This document shows, piece after piece, positions 7,526-16,800 of a stretch of 64,000 nt of DNA. The notes beneath the pieces were generated by a model. That model had not been told where the DNA came from. It was given only the letters and a program-made list of their open reading frames with translations, and did not search any database. Within the stretch, counting starts at the first letter, position 1. Each line of letters opens with the position of its first letter. The DNA comes from UBA6814 sp040753075 (GTDB lineage: Bacteria; Desulfobacterota; Desulfovibrionia; Desulfovibrionales; Desulfovibrionaceae): contig JBFMHA010000004.1 in assembly GCA_040753075.1 (NCBI GenBank), positions 37,386 through 101,385 of the forward strand. The letters are read 5' to 3'. Made by a program: the position numbers and the translations under genes.

Positions 7526-8491
7526 ATGATCAGATGGATACACATCGCCGTCGCCCTGCTGCTCCTCGTCCTGCCGTCCGCCTGCAGCGAGGAGAAGGTC
7601 GCCCCTCCGACCCGGGAGCCTTTGCGCGTGGGGTGGTTCCTGTGGACCGGGTGGTACCCCATGGCCATCGCCCAGGAGCGCGGCCTTTTCGCCAAGCACG
7701 GCGCGAGGATCGAGCCGGTGCTCTACGAGACCTACACCAACATCTTCTCGGACTTCGCCGCGGGCAAGCTCCAGGGGGCCTTCGGCGGGCTGTACGAGAT
7801 GCTCAAGGCCAATCCGCCGGGCCTGCGCGTGGTCCTCGTCACCGACACCTCCGAGGGCGCGGAGGGCCTGGTGGTCACCCCGGACATCAAGACGCCCCGG
7901 GACCTGGCCGGGAAGCGCATCGGCATCCAGGGCGCCATGTCCGGCAGCGAGTTCATCATCACCACCCTGCTGCGCCGGAACGGCCTGTCCCGCGCGGACC
8001 TCGCCCTGGTGGACGTGGACCCGGAGATCGTGCTGGGCCAGATGCCGGTGAACATCCAGGGCGGCTACACCTGGGAGCCTTTCCTGTCCAAGGCGTTGGA
8101 GCGGGGCTACCGCCTGCTCTTCACCACCGCGGACCTGCCGGGGATGATCCCGGACGTGGTCGCCTTCCACGAGTCGGCGCTCCGGGAGAGGCGGGACGAT
8201 GTCCAGGGGTTCGTCAACGCCTGGTTCGAGGCCGTGGAGTGGTGGGTGGCCAACCCCGAGGAGGGGGGGCGGATCATCGCCAGGGCCACCGGGCTCAAGC
8301 CCGAGGAGATCACCCTGGCGGGCTGCCGACTTTACGACCGAGCCGCCAATCGCCTGGCCTTCACCCCGGGCCGGGACACCTCCTCGCTGTACTTCACCGG
8401 CCGCAAGCAGATCGAGTTCTTCACCAGCATGGGGGATGTGAGCGCAGCCCCGGACCTCGACCAGACCCTGTACGGGGGGTTCGTCCAGTAG
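7526..8491 (+). CDS. NMT1/SsuA-like substrate-binding lipoprotein, orphan
   Basis: The 321-aa protein starts with a lipoprotein signal (hydrophobic residues 7-17, lipobox LPSA before C20). It then has a two-domain NMT1/SsuA fold: LRVGWFLWTGWYPMAIAQE, GLFAKHGA, DFAAGKLQGAFGGLYEML and LAGKRIGIQGAMSGSEF. Relatives deliver nitrate, sulfonates, taurine or pyrimidine precursors to ABC importers. No permease or ATPase is encoded here. The next gene, 44 bases downstream, is a histidine kinase, so a sensory role feeding that kinase is more likely than transport (inference). The start at 7526 is preferred because AGGAG lies 8 bases before it and the lipobox spacing fits; an in-frame ATG at 7493 adds 11 polar residues. 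Confidence 0.8.
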   Translation: MIRWIHIAVALLLLVLPSACSEEKVAPPTREPLRVGWFLWTGWYPMAIAQERGLFAKHGARIEPVLYETYTNIFSDFAAGKLQGAFGGLYEMLKANPPGLRVVLVTDTSEGAEGLVVTPDIKTPRDLAGKRIGIQGAMSGSEFIITTLLRRNGLSRADLALVDVDPEIVLGQMPVNIQGGYTWEPFLSKALERGYRLLFTTADLPGMIPDVVAFHESALRERRDDVQGFVNAWFEAVEWWVANPEEGGRIIARATGLKPEEITLAGCRLYDRAANRLAFTPGRDTSSLYFTGRKQIEFFTSMGDVSAAPDLDQTLYGGFVQ

Positions 8492-8535
8492 GTCCGCCGG
8501 GCGGACGCCTCTGGCCTGGCGGGACCTGACATCCG

Positions 8536-11124
8536 ATGGAACACCTGCTCCAACTCATCCTGGATCCGGCCTTCCCCTCCCGGGCGACCTTCTGGGGCTC
8601 GGCGGGAGCCCTGGCCGTCTGCGCCCTCTCCGCGGTCCTGGTGGGCAGGGCCGCGTCGCGGCTGCGGCTCAGGGCCAAGATCATGTACGGCCTGTTCCTG
8701 GTCTCCCTGGGTCCCATGGCGCTCATGGCGTTCCTGGACATCCAGGCCACCTACCGCGCGCTTCTGGTCAGCACCCGCCATGCCCTGCACGGCATGGCCA
8801 GCCAGGCCTCCGCGAACCTGGACGCCTTCCTCTACTCGACTCTCGACGAGGTGCGCACCCAGGCCCTGCTGCCGGGTCTGGCCAGGTTCCTGCTCCTGCC
8901 TCCGGACCGGCGTCCGGGGAGCGAGGAGGAGGCCTGGGCCATGGGCATCCTCTCCTCCCTGAAGCGCCGGGACCAGGTCTACATCTCCTCCTACGCCCTC
9001 ATGGACGCCGAGGGTCGGGTCGCCGCGGACACCTTCGGCTCGGACGTGGGCATGGCCAAGGGGGATCGCGAGTACTTCAGGGAGTCGATGAAGAGCGAAA
9101 TGCCCTACGTGTCCGACATCACCGTGTCCCAGCGCACCGGCGAGCCGTCCCTCTTCTTCTGCAGCCCGGTGCGCGGCCCGGACGGACGGGTGGCGGGCAT
9201 CCTGCGGGTGCGCTACAAGGCCGCCCTGATCCAGCGGTTCATGTTCCAGGAGAACGACCGTCTCGGGCCTGGCTCCTTCGCCATCCTGGCGGGCGAGGGC
9301 ATGGAGCGCCTGGCGGACAGCAGGCATCCCGACTCCGCCCTGGCCGCGCATCCCCAGCCCTCCGCCCCCCCCCTGCGCCTGCCCTCCCCGGATCGTCTCC
9401 GGGATTCCCGGGAGAAGGGGGAGCTCTTCCTCCTGCGCCCCGGGGCGCCGGGCCTCGCGCCGGGCATCGCCGCGGCGGCGGCCCTGCGGGGCAAGCCCTG
9501 GACCGTGGTCTATTCCATGCCCGCCGGGGAGTTCCTGTCGGGAGTCGTCGGCCAGCTGTTCGTGGCCGCGCTGCTCCTGTGCCTCATCGGCGTCGCCGTG
9601 GTCCTGGTCTCGCTGTTCATCGCCGGCCGCATCGCGGGCCCCATCTCCCGCCTGGCGGAGGTCGCCCGCCGCCTGGGCCGGGGCGATTTCACGGTCCAGG
9701 CCCAGGCGTCGTCCGGGGACGAGATCGGGATGCTCTCCGAGGACTTCAACCGCATGACCGCCGCCCTGCGCCGCAGGATGGACCTGGAGGTCCTCCTGTC
9801 CGACCTCTCCCGGAACTCCGCCCGGATCTCGCCGCAGGGGTTGGAGGCGCTGCTGGACCAGGCCGCGGGCAGCGTAGGCGTCTTCCTGGACGTGGACCGG
9901 GTCCATGTCCACTTCCTGACCGACGAGCCCGGGATGCCGGGCGGCCGCCAGTGGTGCGCCCCCGGCGTGGCCCCCCGCACGCTGCTGGAGGCCGGCGCCT
10001 CCGGCCCGGATTGCCCCTGGCTCCGGGCCCGGCTGGAGCGCCTGGAGGAGGTCGTCCTGCCCGACCTGGGGCAACTCGACCCGGCGGCCGAGGCGGAGGG
10101 GCGGTCCTGGCGGGAGGCCGGGGTCAAGTCGCTGCTGTGCGTCCCCCTGGCGCCGGGCGGCAGGCTGCTGGGCTGCCTGAGTTGCGAAACCGAACGAACG
10201 GCCCGGGCCTGGCAGCCCGAGTATCTCCGGCTCATGCACCTGGCAGGCGAAACTTTGGCCAACGCCTACGACCGGCTGCGCAGCGAAGAGCAACTCCGCC
10301 GCGCCCACGACCAGCTGGAGCGGAAGGTGGAGGAGCGCACCCGGGAGCTCACCGAGGCCAACCGCAGGCTGCTGGAGGCGGACGAGATCAAGAGCGCCTT
10401 CCTCTCCTCCGCGTCCCACGAGCTGCGCACCCCCCTCACCTCGGTGCTCGGCTTCGCCAAGCTGGCCGGCCGAAGCTTCGGCCGGCACTTCCTGCCCCTG
10501 GCCGCCTCCAGTCCGGACCTCTCCAAGAAGGCGCGGGTCATCCTGGAGAACATGTCCATCATCGAGAAGGAGGGGGAGCGGCTCACCCGGCTGGTCAACG
10601 ACCTCCTGGACCTGAACAAGATCGAGTCCGGCCGGATGGAGTGGAGGGACCAGGTGCTGGATGCGGCAGCCCTCCTGACCGCGGCGTTCAACACCGTGCG
10701 GGGCCCGGATTCCCGCCGGCGGGGGGTGGAGTTCGTCCTGGACCTCGCCCCGGGGCTGCCGGCCATCCGGGCCGACCGCGACCGCATCACCCAGGTGATG
10801 CTCAACCTGCTCGACAATGCGGTGAAATTCACGTCCCATGGAGCCATCACCCTGCGCGCCGCGTCCGTCGGCCAGGGATGGCTGGAGATCCGGGTGGAGG
10901 ATACCGGGCGGGGTATTCCGGAGCAGGACCTGGAGATGATATTCGACAAGTTCTATCAGGTCGCGGGCGCGGGCGCGGGGGCCGACAAGCCCCGGGGCAC
11001 GGGCCTGGGCCTGGCCATCTGCCGCCAGATCGTGGCGCACTCGGGCGGGCGGATCACGGCCAGCTCCGTTCCCGGAAGGGGCAGCGTGTTCACCATACTC
11101 CTGCCCGCGGCCGGGGCGGAGTGA
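8536..11124 (+). CDS. Membrane histidine kinase with dCache, HAMP and GAF domains
   Basis: In order, the 862-aa protein has two N-terminal membrane segments (about 19-37 and 52-68), a periplasmic dCache-like sensor (about 75-330), a third helix (about 338-360), HAMP (IAGPISRLAEVARRLGRGDF, about 362-415), a GAF-like domain (about 430-580), a coiled coil, HisKA with phospho-acceptor H628 in SHELRTPLT, and a HATPase domain with its N-box Asn at 761 and the motifs DTGRGIP and GTGLGLA. There is no receiver. No response regulator is adjacent, so it is an orphan kinase. It lies 44 bases behind the NMT1-like lipoprotein, which probably presents ligand to the periplasmic domain. Confidence 0.88.
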   Translation: MEHLLQLILDPAFPSRATFWGSAGALAVCALSAVLVGRAASRLRLRAKIMYGLFLVSLGPMALMAFLDIQATYRALLVSTRHALHGMASQASANLDAFLYSTLDEVRTQALLPGLARFLLLPPDRRPGSEEEAWAMGILSSLKRRDQVYISSYALMDAEGRVAADTFGSDVGMAKGDREYFRESMKSEMPYVSDITVSQRTGEPSLFFCSPVRGPDGRVAGILRVRYKAALIQRFMFQENDRLGPGSFAILAGEGMERLADSRHPDSALAAHPQPSAPPLRLPSPDRLRDSREKGELFLLRPGAPGLAPGIAAAAALRGKPWTVVYSMPAGEFLSGVVGQLFVAALLLCLIGVAVVLVSLFIAGRIAGPISRLAEVARRLGRGDFTVQAQASSGDEIGMLSEDFNRMTAALRRRMDLEVLLSDLSRNSARISPQGLEALLDQAAGSVGVFLDVDRVHVHFLTDEPGMPGGRQWCAPGVAPRTLLEAGASGPDCPWLRARLERLEEVVLPDLGQLDPAAEAEGRSWREAGVKSLLCVPLAPGGRLLGCLSCETERTARAWQPEYLRLMHLAGETLANAYDRLRSEEQLRRAHDQLERKVEERTRELTEANRRLLEADEIKSAFLSSASHELRTPLTSVLGFAKLAGRSFGRHFLPLAASSPDLSKKARVILENMSIIEKEGERLTRLVNDLLDLNKIESGRMEWRDQVLDAAALLTAAFNTVRGPDSRRRGVEFVLDLAPGLPAIRADRDRITQVMLNLLDNAVKFTSHGAITLRAASVGQGWLEIRVEDTGRGIPEQDLEMIFDKFYQVAGAGAGADKPRGTGLGLAICRQIVAHSGGRITASSVPGRGSVFTILLPAAGAE

Positions 11125-11246
11125 GCCGTCGGAGTCCCCGCATCGGCCTTCCCGCCGCCTGAAAGCGCCTGGCGTCCTTTCCGGCCGGGGCCGGCCCCGC
11201 CTCCTCGACCCTTTCCTTGGGGCGGCATCGGCGTTACCCTGCGCGG

Positions 11247-12494
11247 ATGAGCGCCGCAGGAGCAAAGCCCTTCGCCTTTCCCCGGGTGGACGCGCCCCGG
11301 AAGGCCCCGGCCGGCAAAAGCCGCAGGAAGCCGCCTCCGCCCGAGGGGCCGGAGCTGCTCCTGTACCTGCACGTGCCCTTCTGCCGCCGCAAGTGCCACT
11401 ACTGCGCCTTCGCCTCCCAGGTCCCGGAGTCGGCCCGGGACTTCGAGGACTACGCCCAGTACGTGCTGCGCGAGATCTCCCACTGGAAGCGAGCCCTGGC
11501 CGGACGGAGCGCGGCCACGCTCTTCATCGGCGGCGGCACGCCCAGCCTGCTCCCCCTGCCTCACCTGGAGAACATCCTCTTCTCCCTGCGCAAGGCCTTT
11601 CCCTTCCGGGAGGGCGTCGAAATCTCCCTGGAGGCCAACCCCGATTCGGCGGCCGACTGGGAGTACCTGCACGGCCTTGCGGCGCTGGGCGTGAACCGGC
11701 TCTCCCTGGGGGTGCAGAGCTTCGACGACCACCAGCTGCTGCGCCTGGGCCGGCCGCACTCCTCGCGCCAGGCCCATGCGGCCTTCGAGCTCATCCGCAG
11801 GGCGGGCTTCGCCAACGTGTCCCTGGACCTCATGTTCGGCCTGCCCGGCCAGCGCCTCATCCACTGGCTCGAAACCCTGAAGCAGGCCGCGGCCCTGCGT
11901 CCCGAGCACCTCTCCTGCTACGCCCTGACCCTGGAGCCGGGCACCCTCCTGGAGCGCCAGTCCCGGGAGCTGGACATGGGGCTCCCCGCGGAGGAGGACC
12001 AGGCCAAGATGTTCCTGTACGGCTCGGAGTACCTGGAGAGCCAGGGCTACCTGCACTACGAGATCTCCAACTATGCGCGCATGGGGTTCGCCTGCGCCCA
12101 CAACCTGGGCTACTGGGAGGGCCGCGACTACCTGGGGCTGGGGCCGTCGGCGGTGTCCACGGTGGGGGGGCGGCGCTGGAGGAACCCGTCCGGCCTGGCG
12201 GAGTACGCCCGCGCCGTGCTGGGCAAGACCCTGGCCGAGGAGGCCGAGGAGCTGGACCCGCGCACCCGGCTGCGCGAGCTGGTCATGCTCTCCCTGCGCA
12301 CCACCAAGGGGCTCAACCTCAAGGAGTACGCGGCGCTGGCCGGGAGCGAACTGGCGTCCACCCACAAGGCCCTGGTCCAGGCCCTGCGCCAGAAGGAGCT
12401 CATCCGCCTGTCCGGGGGGCATCTGCGCCTCACCAAGGCGGGCATGCTGGTGTCCAACACCATCCTGTCCCACCTCCTGGACCGCCTGCCCTGA
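11247..12494 (+). CDS. hemW: HemW-like radical SAM protein (coproporphyrinogen III oxidase family)
   Basis: The 415-aa protein has the radical-SAM motif C46-x3-C50-x2-C53 in HVPFCRRKCHYCAF, the GGGTPS motif, LEANP, and the HemN C-terminal domain (LRELVMLSLRTTKGLN). The four-Cys signature of true HemN is absent; CHYCAF (Ala after the third Cys) fits HemW, a heme chaperone, rather than the oxygen-independent oxidase. The ATG at 11247 is chosen over an in-frame TTG at 11217. Neither has a strong ribosome site, so the start is uncertain. It is not in an obvious operon. Confidence 0.82.
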   Translation: MSAAGAKPFAFPRVDAPRKAPAGKSRRKPPPPEGPELLLYLHVPFCRRKCHYCAFASQVPESARDFEDYAQYVLREISHWKRALAGRSAATLFIGGGTPSLLPLPHLENILFSLRKAFPFREGVEISLEANPDSAADWEYLHGLAALGVNRLSLGVQSFDDHQLLRLGRPHSSRQAHAAFELIRRAGFANVSLDLMFGLPGQRLIHWLETLKQAAALRPEHLSCYALTLEPGTLLERQSRELDMGLPAEEDQAKMFLYGSEYLESQGYLHYEISNYARMGFACAHNLGYWEGRDYLGLGPSAVSTVGGRRWRNPSGLAEYARAVLGKTLAEEAEELDPRTRLRELVMLSLRTTKGLNLKEYAALAGSELASTHKALVQALRQKELIRLSGGHLRLTKAGMLVSNTILSHLLDRLP

Positions 12495-12522
12495 AGCCGC
12501 GTCCCGCGCGGCCCGGGCGCGC

Positions 12523-12551
12523 TTGACTCGTCTTGTGGATGGGACTATCCC
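12523..12551 (+). promoter_or_regulatory. Possible sigma-70 promoter of the secreted micropeptide gene
   Basis: TTGACT (12523-12528), a 17-base spacer and TATCCC (12546-12551) lie 36 bases before the micropeptide start. The -35 is good and the -10 weak. Confidence 0.4.
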
Positions 12552-12587
12552 TAGTACGTCTGAAGGATTCCAGCCAGGAGGTCGGAC

Positions 12588-12713
12588 ATGAGGAAAAAAG
12601 TCGCGTTTCTCCTATTCCTGCTGACCTTCGTGCTCACCCTGCCGGCCACGGCCAACCCGCCGGCCCTGGACAACGCCCCCGGCGTCCGCATCCAGGCCCC
12701 TTCCCGCAGCTAG
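12588..12713 (+). CDS. 41-aa secreted micropeptide
   Basis: A very short gene with one of the best ribosome sites in the window (CCAGGAGGT, 7 bases before ATG). The product opens MRKKVAFLLFLLTFVLTLPA, a textbook Sec signal peptide with an Ala-Thr-Ala cleavage site at about residue 22. That leaves a mature peptide of about 19 residues (NPPALDNAPGVRIQAPSRS) that is Pro-rich and lacks Cys. It could be a signalling or envelope peptide, or the truncated remnant of a longer secreted protein. I do not recognise a family. The strong ribosome site and possible promoter support expression. It is followed by a dispersed repeat. Confidence 0.6.
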   Translation: MRKKVAFLLFLLTFVLTLPATANPPALDNAPGVRIQAPSRS

Positions 12714-12729
12714 AGTCGCGTCCGCGAAT

Positions 12730-12820
12730 CAGAGCGATACGTCTTCGTCTTGCAACGGCGAGGAATCAGAAGATTTTTATTCTCAAAATGCCTGTCGGTA
12801 TTTTGAGGACGTGACACTAG
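12730..12820 (-). repeat. Dispersed hairpin repeat, copy C
   Basis: Read on the minus strand, this stretch contains CGTCCTCAAAATACCGACAG followed by GCATTTTG. It closely matches copy A at 42241-42270 (CGTCCGCAAAATGCCGTCAG, then GCATTTTG). It lies between the convergent micropeptide and YraQ-type genes, where the hairpin could terminate transcription both ways. Confidence 0.5.
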
Positions 12821-12922
12821 CCGTCTCGCCCCGTTCCCTTTCTGGGCGTCGCCACGCCCCCTGACAGTCTGCCGCCGCATGGCTGATCGTTGTGCGGCGG
12901 GGCTTGGGCCGTGGTGTTCGGT

Positions 12923-13975
12923 TCAGGCGCGCCGGCGCAGCAGGCTCCAGGCCACCAGGCCCACCAGGATGGCGGCCGCGGCCCCTTCCAGGGCCGGGGG
13001 CAGGCCCGCGCCGGCGGTCCGGATGCTGGCCGCGGGGTCGATCCCGAGCAGTTCGTAGAGCCGGTTGGCGGCCCAGCCCATGGCCAGGGAGCAGGCCGCG
13101 ATGGCGCCCACGTAGGCCGGAACCGCGCCCCGGCCCAGGATGCGGCCCACCACGGCGATGGTGGCCGCGTTGGTGGCGGGTCCGGCCAGGAGCAGCACCA
13201 GGGCCGCGCCCGGGGACAGGCCCTTGAGCACCAGGGCCGCGGCCACCGGGGTGGAGGAGGTGGCGCAGATGTACAGGGGCGCGGCCACGGCCAGCATGGC
13301 CAGCATTGAGCCCCACTCCCCGCCGGGCAGGTCGGCCAGGGAGGACTCGGGCACGAGCAGCGCGATGAGGCCGGCCAGGAGCACCCCCAGCAGGAGCCAC
13401 GGCCCGATGTCCGGGAGCAGGTCGTCGCGCACGAAGGCCAGTCCCTCGTCCAGCCGGGAGGGCGGCGGCCCGGGGGGCGCGCAGGCGCCGGAGCGGCAGC
13501 CCCCGGCGCAGTCCCCGGTCGCGGCCGGAGCCGGCTCCGGGGCCGGTGACGGGGCGGGCTCCTCGGGCAGCAGGTTGGCGGCCAGGCCGGCCGCCAGTGC
13601 GGTGACGAAGGCGGCCGCCGGCCGCAAGAGGGTCATGAGCGGGTCCATGAGGGCCCAGGTCACGGCGATGGAGTCCACCCCGGTCTCGGGCGTGGACACC
13701 AGGAAGGAGGCCGTGGCCCCGCGGCCAGCCCCGCTCCGGCGCAGGCCCGCGGCCACGGGCAGGACCCCGCAGGAGCACAGGGGCAGGGGAATGCCCGCGA
13801 GCGCGGCCTTGAGCACCGAACCCGGCCCCCGGCCGCCCAGGTGGCGGGCCAGGGAGGCGGCCGGGATCAGGGCGTGGATGGCCCCGGCCGCGGCGAATCC
13901 CAGCAGCGCCCAGGGCGCGGCCTCGCGCAGCACGCCCCAGCAGGCCAGGAGGTAGTCGAGGAGGAAGTCGAGCAT
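12923..13975 (-). CDS. YraQ/SO_0444-type permease, probable metal(loid) efflux
   Basis: The 350-aa protein has eight to ten membrane segments in two similar halves, joined by a hydrophilic linker (about residues 138-180) with a Cys cluster (CAGGCRSGAC). Each half carries a family signature: PLPLCSCGVLPVAAGLRRSGAGRG in the first and ICATSSTPVAAALVLKGLSPGAAL in the second. Relatives (ArsP, SO_0444) export arsenicals, copper or zinc. The gene lies 127 bases downstream of an ArsR/SmtB repressor on the same strand, which supports metal-induced efflux. The Cys-rich linker is a plausible metal-binding loop. Confidence 0.8.
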   Translation of the reverse strand: MLDFLLDYLLACWGVLREAAPWALLGFAAAGAIHALIPAASLARHLGGRGPGSVLKAALAGIPLPLCSCGVLPVAAGLRRSGAGRGATASFLVSTPETGVDSIAVTWALMDPLMTLLRPAAAFVTALAAGLAANLLPEEPAPSPAPEPAPAATGDCAGGCRSGACAPPGPPPSRLDEGLAFVRDDLLPDIGPWLLLGVLLAGLIALLVPESSLADLPGGEWGSMLAMLAVAAPLYICATSSTPVAAALVLKGLSPGAALVLLLAGPATNAATIAVVGRILGRGAVPAYVGAIAACSLAMGWAANRLYELLGIDPAASIRTAGAGLPPALEGAAAAILVGLVAWSLLRRRA

Positions 13976-14102
13976 CGTTGCATCCGGTTACGGTTAGTCC
14001 TGGCCGGGGAGCCGGGCAGGGCGGTTGGTCTTGGGCCCTCCGGGGGCCCAAGGGCCGGCGGCCCCTGGGAATCCCCAGCGCGTTTCTCGCCTCGCGGGCG
14101 GC

Positions 14103-14480
14103 CTATTTCTCTTCCCGGGCGTGGCCTAGGCTCTCGGCCAGAAGCCGGCGCACATGGTCGTCGTCCAGGGCGTAGTACACGTTCTTGCCCTCCTTGCGGC
14201 TGCGCACCAGCCGGGCCATGCGCAGCAGGCGGAGCTGGTGGCTCACCGCCGACGAGGACAGCCCCACCAGGGCCGCCAGGTCGCACACGCACAACTCCTC
14301 CTGGGCCAGGGCGCTCAGAAGCCGCACCCGGGTCAGGTCGCCCAGGGCCCGGAACAGCTCGGCCAGCCCCGCGCTCTCCCGCTCCGACGGCATCCCCGCC
14401 GCCACCCGCGCGATCAGCTCGGGATGGCGGCACTCCACCTCACAGCGGTCAGTCGGTTCGTCATGTGAGCAATTGTTCAT
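14103..14480 (-). CDS. ArsR/SmtB-family metal-responsive repressor (CadC-like Cys sites)
   Basis: The 125-aa winged-helix protein carries ELCVCDLA in the alpha-3 helix, the thiolate metal site of ArsR and CadC, then the recognition helix SSSAVSHQLRLLR. The N-terminus adds Cys residues (CSHD and CEVEC), as in CadC, where N-terminal Cys join the alpha-3 pair to bind Cd, Pb or Zn. It probably represses itself and the efflux permease downstream. ATG at 14480 is used; an in-frame GTG at 14498 would add six residues. A near-perfect ArsR/SmtB operator overlaps the start codon. Confidence 0.85.
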   Translation of the reverse strand: MNNCSHDEPTDRCEVECRHPELIARVAAGMPSERESAGLAELFRALGDLTRVRLLSALAQEELCVCDLAALVGLSSSAVSHQLRLLRMARLVRSRKEGKNVYYALDDDHVRRLLAESLGHAREEK

Positions 14481-14482
14481 AT
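14463..14482 (-). promoter_or_regulatory. ArsR/SmtB-type operator over the repressor start codon
   Basis: The 20-bp imperfect palindrome ATATGAACAATTGCTCACAT (minus strand) fits the TGAACA-N2-TGTTCA pattern of SmtB/ArsR operators with one mismatch. It covers the ATG of the repressor at 14478-14480, pointing to autoregulation. Confidence 0.65.
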
Positions 14483-14610
14483 GTTGAGAGTAAGCCACGC
14501 CCGCGTGAAGGTCAAGTCCTATTATGTGACTAGGATTCCCGGACTGCGCAGCGGGTCGCGGCTGGAGGGTGCGTCTCTGCCCGCGGCATGTCCGGGGATG
14601 GCTGCGTCTT

Positions 14611-16800
14611 CTACCCCAGCCCCAGGGCCCTGCCGCCCTGGTAGACCGCGACGGCCAGGGAGAAGGCCAGGGCGGTGTTGAAGACCAGGCTGAAGGCCGC
14701 CCATTTCCAGGAGCCGGCCTCGTTGCGGATGGCCACCAGGGTCACGAAGCAGGGGGCGTAGAGCAGGATGAAGAGCATGAGCGCCGCGGCCTTGAGCGGG
14801 CTCCAGGCCGGGTCCCCGGCCAGGCGCTCCTGGAGCGGCGCGGCGTCCTCGGGGTCCACCTCGCCCAGGGAATAGGCCGTGCCCAGGGTGGACACGATGA
14901 CCTCCTTGGCCGCCACCCCGCCCACCAGGGCGATGTTGGTGCGCCACTCGAACCCGGCCAGGCTGGTGACGCCCTCCATGGCCACGCCCAGTCTCCCTGC
15001 CAGGGACGAGCGCAGGGCCAGTTCGGCCCGCTCCGCGTCCACCCGGTCCAGGCCTTCCCGGATGGCGGGCAGGGCCTCGGCGTCGTCCGCCGCGGCCGCG
15101 GCCTCGGCCTCCAGGGCCGTGGCCCGGGCGTCCAGCCGGGCCAGGTCTTCCGGGGCCGGGCCGGGGAAGGTCATGGCCGCCCAGATGAGGATGGAGATGG
15201 CCAGGATCACGGTGCCGGCCTTCTTCATGTACTGCCAGGTGCGCTCCCAGGTGTGGATGCACATGCCGCGCAGGGTGGGCAGGCGGTAGGGGGGCAGCTC
15301 CATGACGAAGGGCGTGGCCGGGCCGCTGATGACCGTGGAGCGCAAGAGCCGCGCCACCAGGAGCGCCGCGGCCCAGGCCGCCACCGTGGTGGCGAACAGG
15401 GCCGTGGCCTCGTTGCCCGGGAAGAACACCGCGATGAGCAGGATGAACACCGGCAGCTTGGCGCCGCAGGTCATGAACGGGGCCACCAGCAGGGTGGCCA
15501 GCTTCTCCCGGGGGCTGCGCAGGGTGCGCGAGGCCAGGACCCCGGGCACCGCGCAGCCGCCGGCGATGCCGCCGGACACGATGAGGGGCATGACCGAGCA
15601 CCCGTGCAGGCCGAAGGTGCGGAACACCCGGTCCAGCATGTAGGCCACCCGGGCCATGTAGCCCGAGTCCTCCAGGAAGGCGATGAGGAAGAAGATGATC
15701 ATGATGAGGGGCACGAAGGACATGACCCCGCCCACCCCGTCGATGACCCCGGACACCAGGAGCGACCGGAGCGGCCCGTCGGGCAGGGCCGCGGCCACGG
15801 CGTCGCCCAGCCAGCCGAAGAGCGACTCCACCCAGGACAGGGGCTCCTGGCCCAGGGTGAAGGTGATCTGGTAGACCGCGAACAGCACCCCGAACATGAG
15901 GAGAGGCCCGACCACCCGGTGGGTGAGCAGCTTGTCCAGGTTGTCGGAAAAGGCCAGGCGCTCGCGGTCCCCGGCCCGGGTGAGCACGCCCTGGCGCAGC
16001 AGGCTGGAGATGAACCCGTAGCGGTAGTCGGCGATGACCGCCTCGGGGTAGGTGTTCAGGGTCTTCTGGAGGTGGTCCGCGGCGCGGGCGGCCATGTCCT
16101 CCAGCTCCTTGGCCAGGGGCCCGGCCTTGCGCCCCATCACCCGGATCTCCTCGTCCGCCTCCAGGTACTTGAGGGCCAGCCAGCGGGCCGGGAGCCGGCC
16201 GGCGAGGAAGCGCTCCGCCTCGATGCGGGCGGCCATCTCGTCCAGCACCGGGTCCAGGTCCGGGCCGTAGGAGATGGCCAGCGGCAGCCAGGATCCCCGC
16301 CGCTCCCGGGCCAGCCGGGCGGCCTCGGCCAGGACCTCGGGCACGCCCAGGCCGGTCCGGGCCACGGACTCGACCACCGGCACGCCCAGCAGCCGGGACA
16401 GGCGCTCGGCGTCGATGGCCAGGCCCTGGGCCCGGGCCTCGTCCATCATGTTCAGGGCCAGGACCAGGGGCGCGCCCAGCTCCATGATCTGCACGGCCAG
16501 GTAGAGGTTGCGCTCCAGCGCCCCGGCGTTGAGCACGTTCACCACCGCGTGGGGCCGGTCCTCCACGAGCACGTTGCGGGCCACCAGCTCTTCCTGGGAA
16601 TAGGCGGTGAGGGAATAGGTGCCGGGCAGGTCCAGGATGTGCAGGAGCGCCCCGGCCGCGCGGGCGTGGCCCTCCTTCTTCTCCACGGTGATGCCCGGGT
16701 AGTTGCCCACGTGCTGGCGCGCGCCGGTCATGGCGTTGAACATGGTGGTCTTGCCGGCGTTGGGGTTGCCGGCCAGGGCGATGAACAGCTCCTCGGGCAT
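14611..16800 (-). CDS. feoB: Ferrous iron transport protein B (FeoB)
   Basis: The 729-aa protein has the N-terminal G domain (P-loop GNPNAGKT at about 11-18, switch NYPGITVEKKEG, G3 DLPG, G4 NMMD). A helical GDI region follows, then a C-terminal membrane domain with two Gate segments (GCSVMPLIVSGGIAGGCAVP and CGAKLPVF) holding the conserved Cys and Pro. It imports Fe(II) across the inner membrane. Its ATG abuts the stop codon of feoA with no gap, and the pair sits behind a Fur box at 17086-17102. A coiled Ala/Glu-rich insertion lies near residues 560-600. Confidence 0.95.
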   Translation of the reverse strand: MPEELFIALAGNPNAGKTTMFNAMTGARQHVGNYPGITVEKKEGHARAAGALLHILDLPGTYSLTAYSQEELVARNVLVEDRPHAVVNVLNAGALERNLYLAVQIMELGAPLVLALNMMDEARAQGLAIDAERLSRLLGVPVVESVARTGLGVPEVLAEAARLARERRGSWLPLAISYGPDLDPVLDEMAARIEAERFLAGRLPARWLALKYLEADEEIRVMGRKAGPLAKELEDMAARAADHLQKTLNTYPEAVIADYRYGFISSLLRQGVLTRAGDRERLAFSDNLDKLLTHRVVGPLLMFGVLFAVYQITFTLGQEPLSWVESLFGWLGDAVAAALPDGPLRSLLVSGVIDGVGGVMSFVPLIMIIFFLIAFLEDSGYMARVAYMLDRVFRTFGLHGCSVMPLIVSGGIAGGCAVPGVLASRTLRSPREKLATLLVAPFMTCGAKLPVFILLIAVFFPGNEATALFATTVAAWAAALLVARLLRSTVISGPATPFVMELPPYRLPTLRGMCIHTWERTWQYMKKAGTVILAISILIWAAMTFPGPAPEDLARLDARATALEAEAAAAADDAEALPAIREGLDRVDAERAELALRSSLAGRLGVAMEGVTSLAGFEWRTNIALVGGVAAKEVIVSTLGTAYSLGEVDPEDAAPLQERLAGDPAWSPLKAAALMLFILLYAPCFVTLVAIRNEAGSWKWAAFSLVFNTALAFSLAVAVYQGGRALGLG

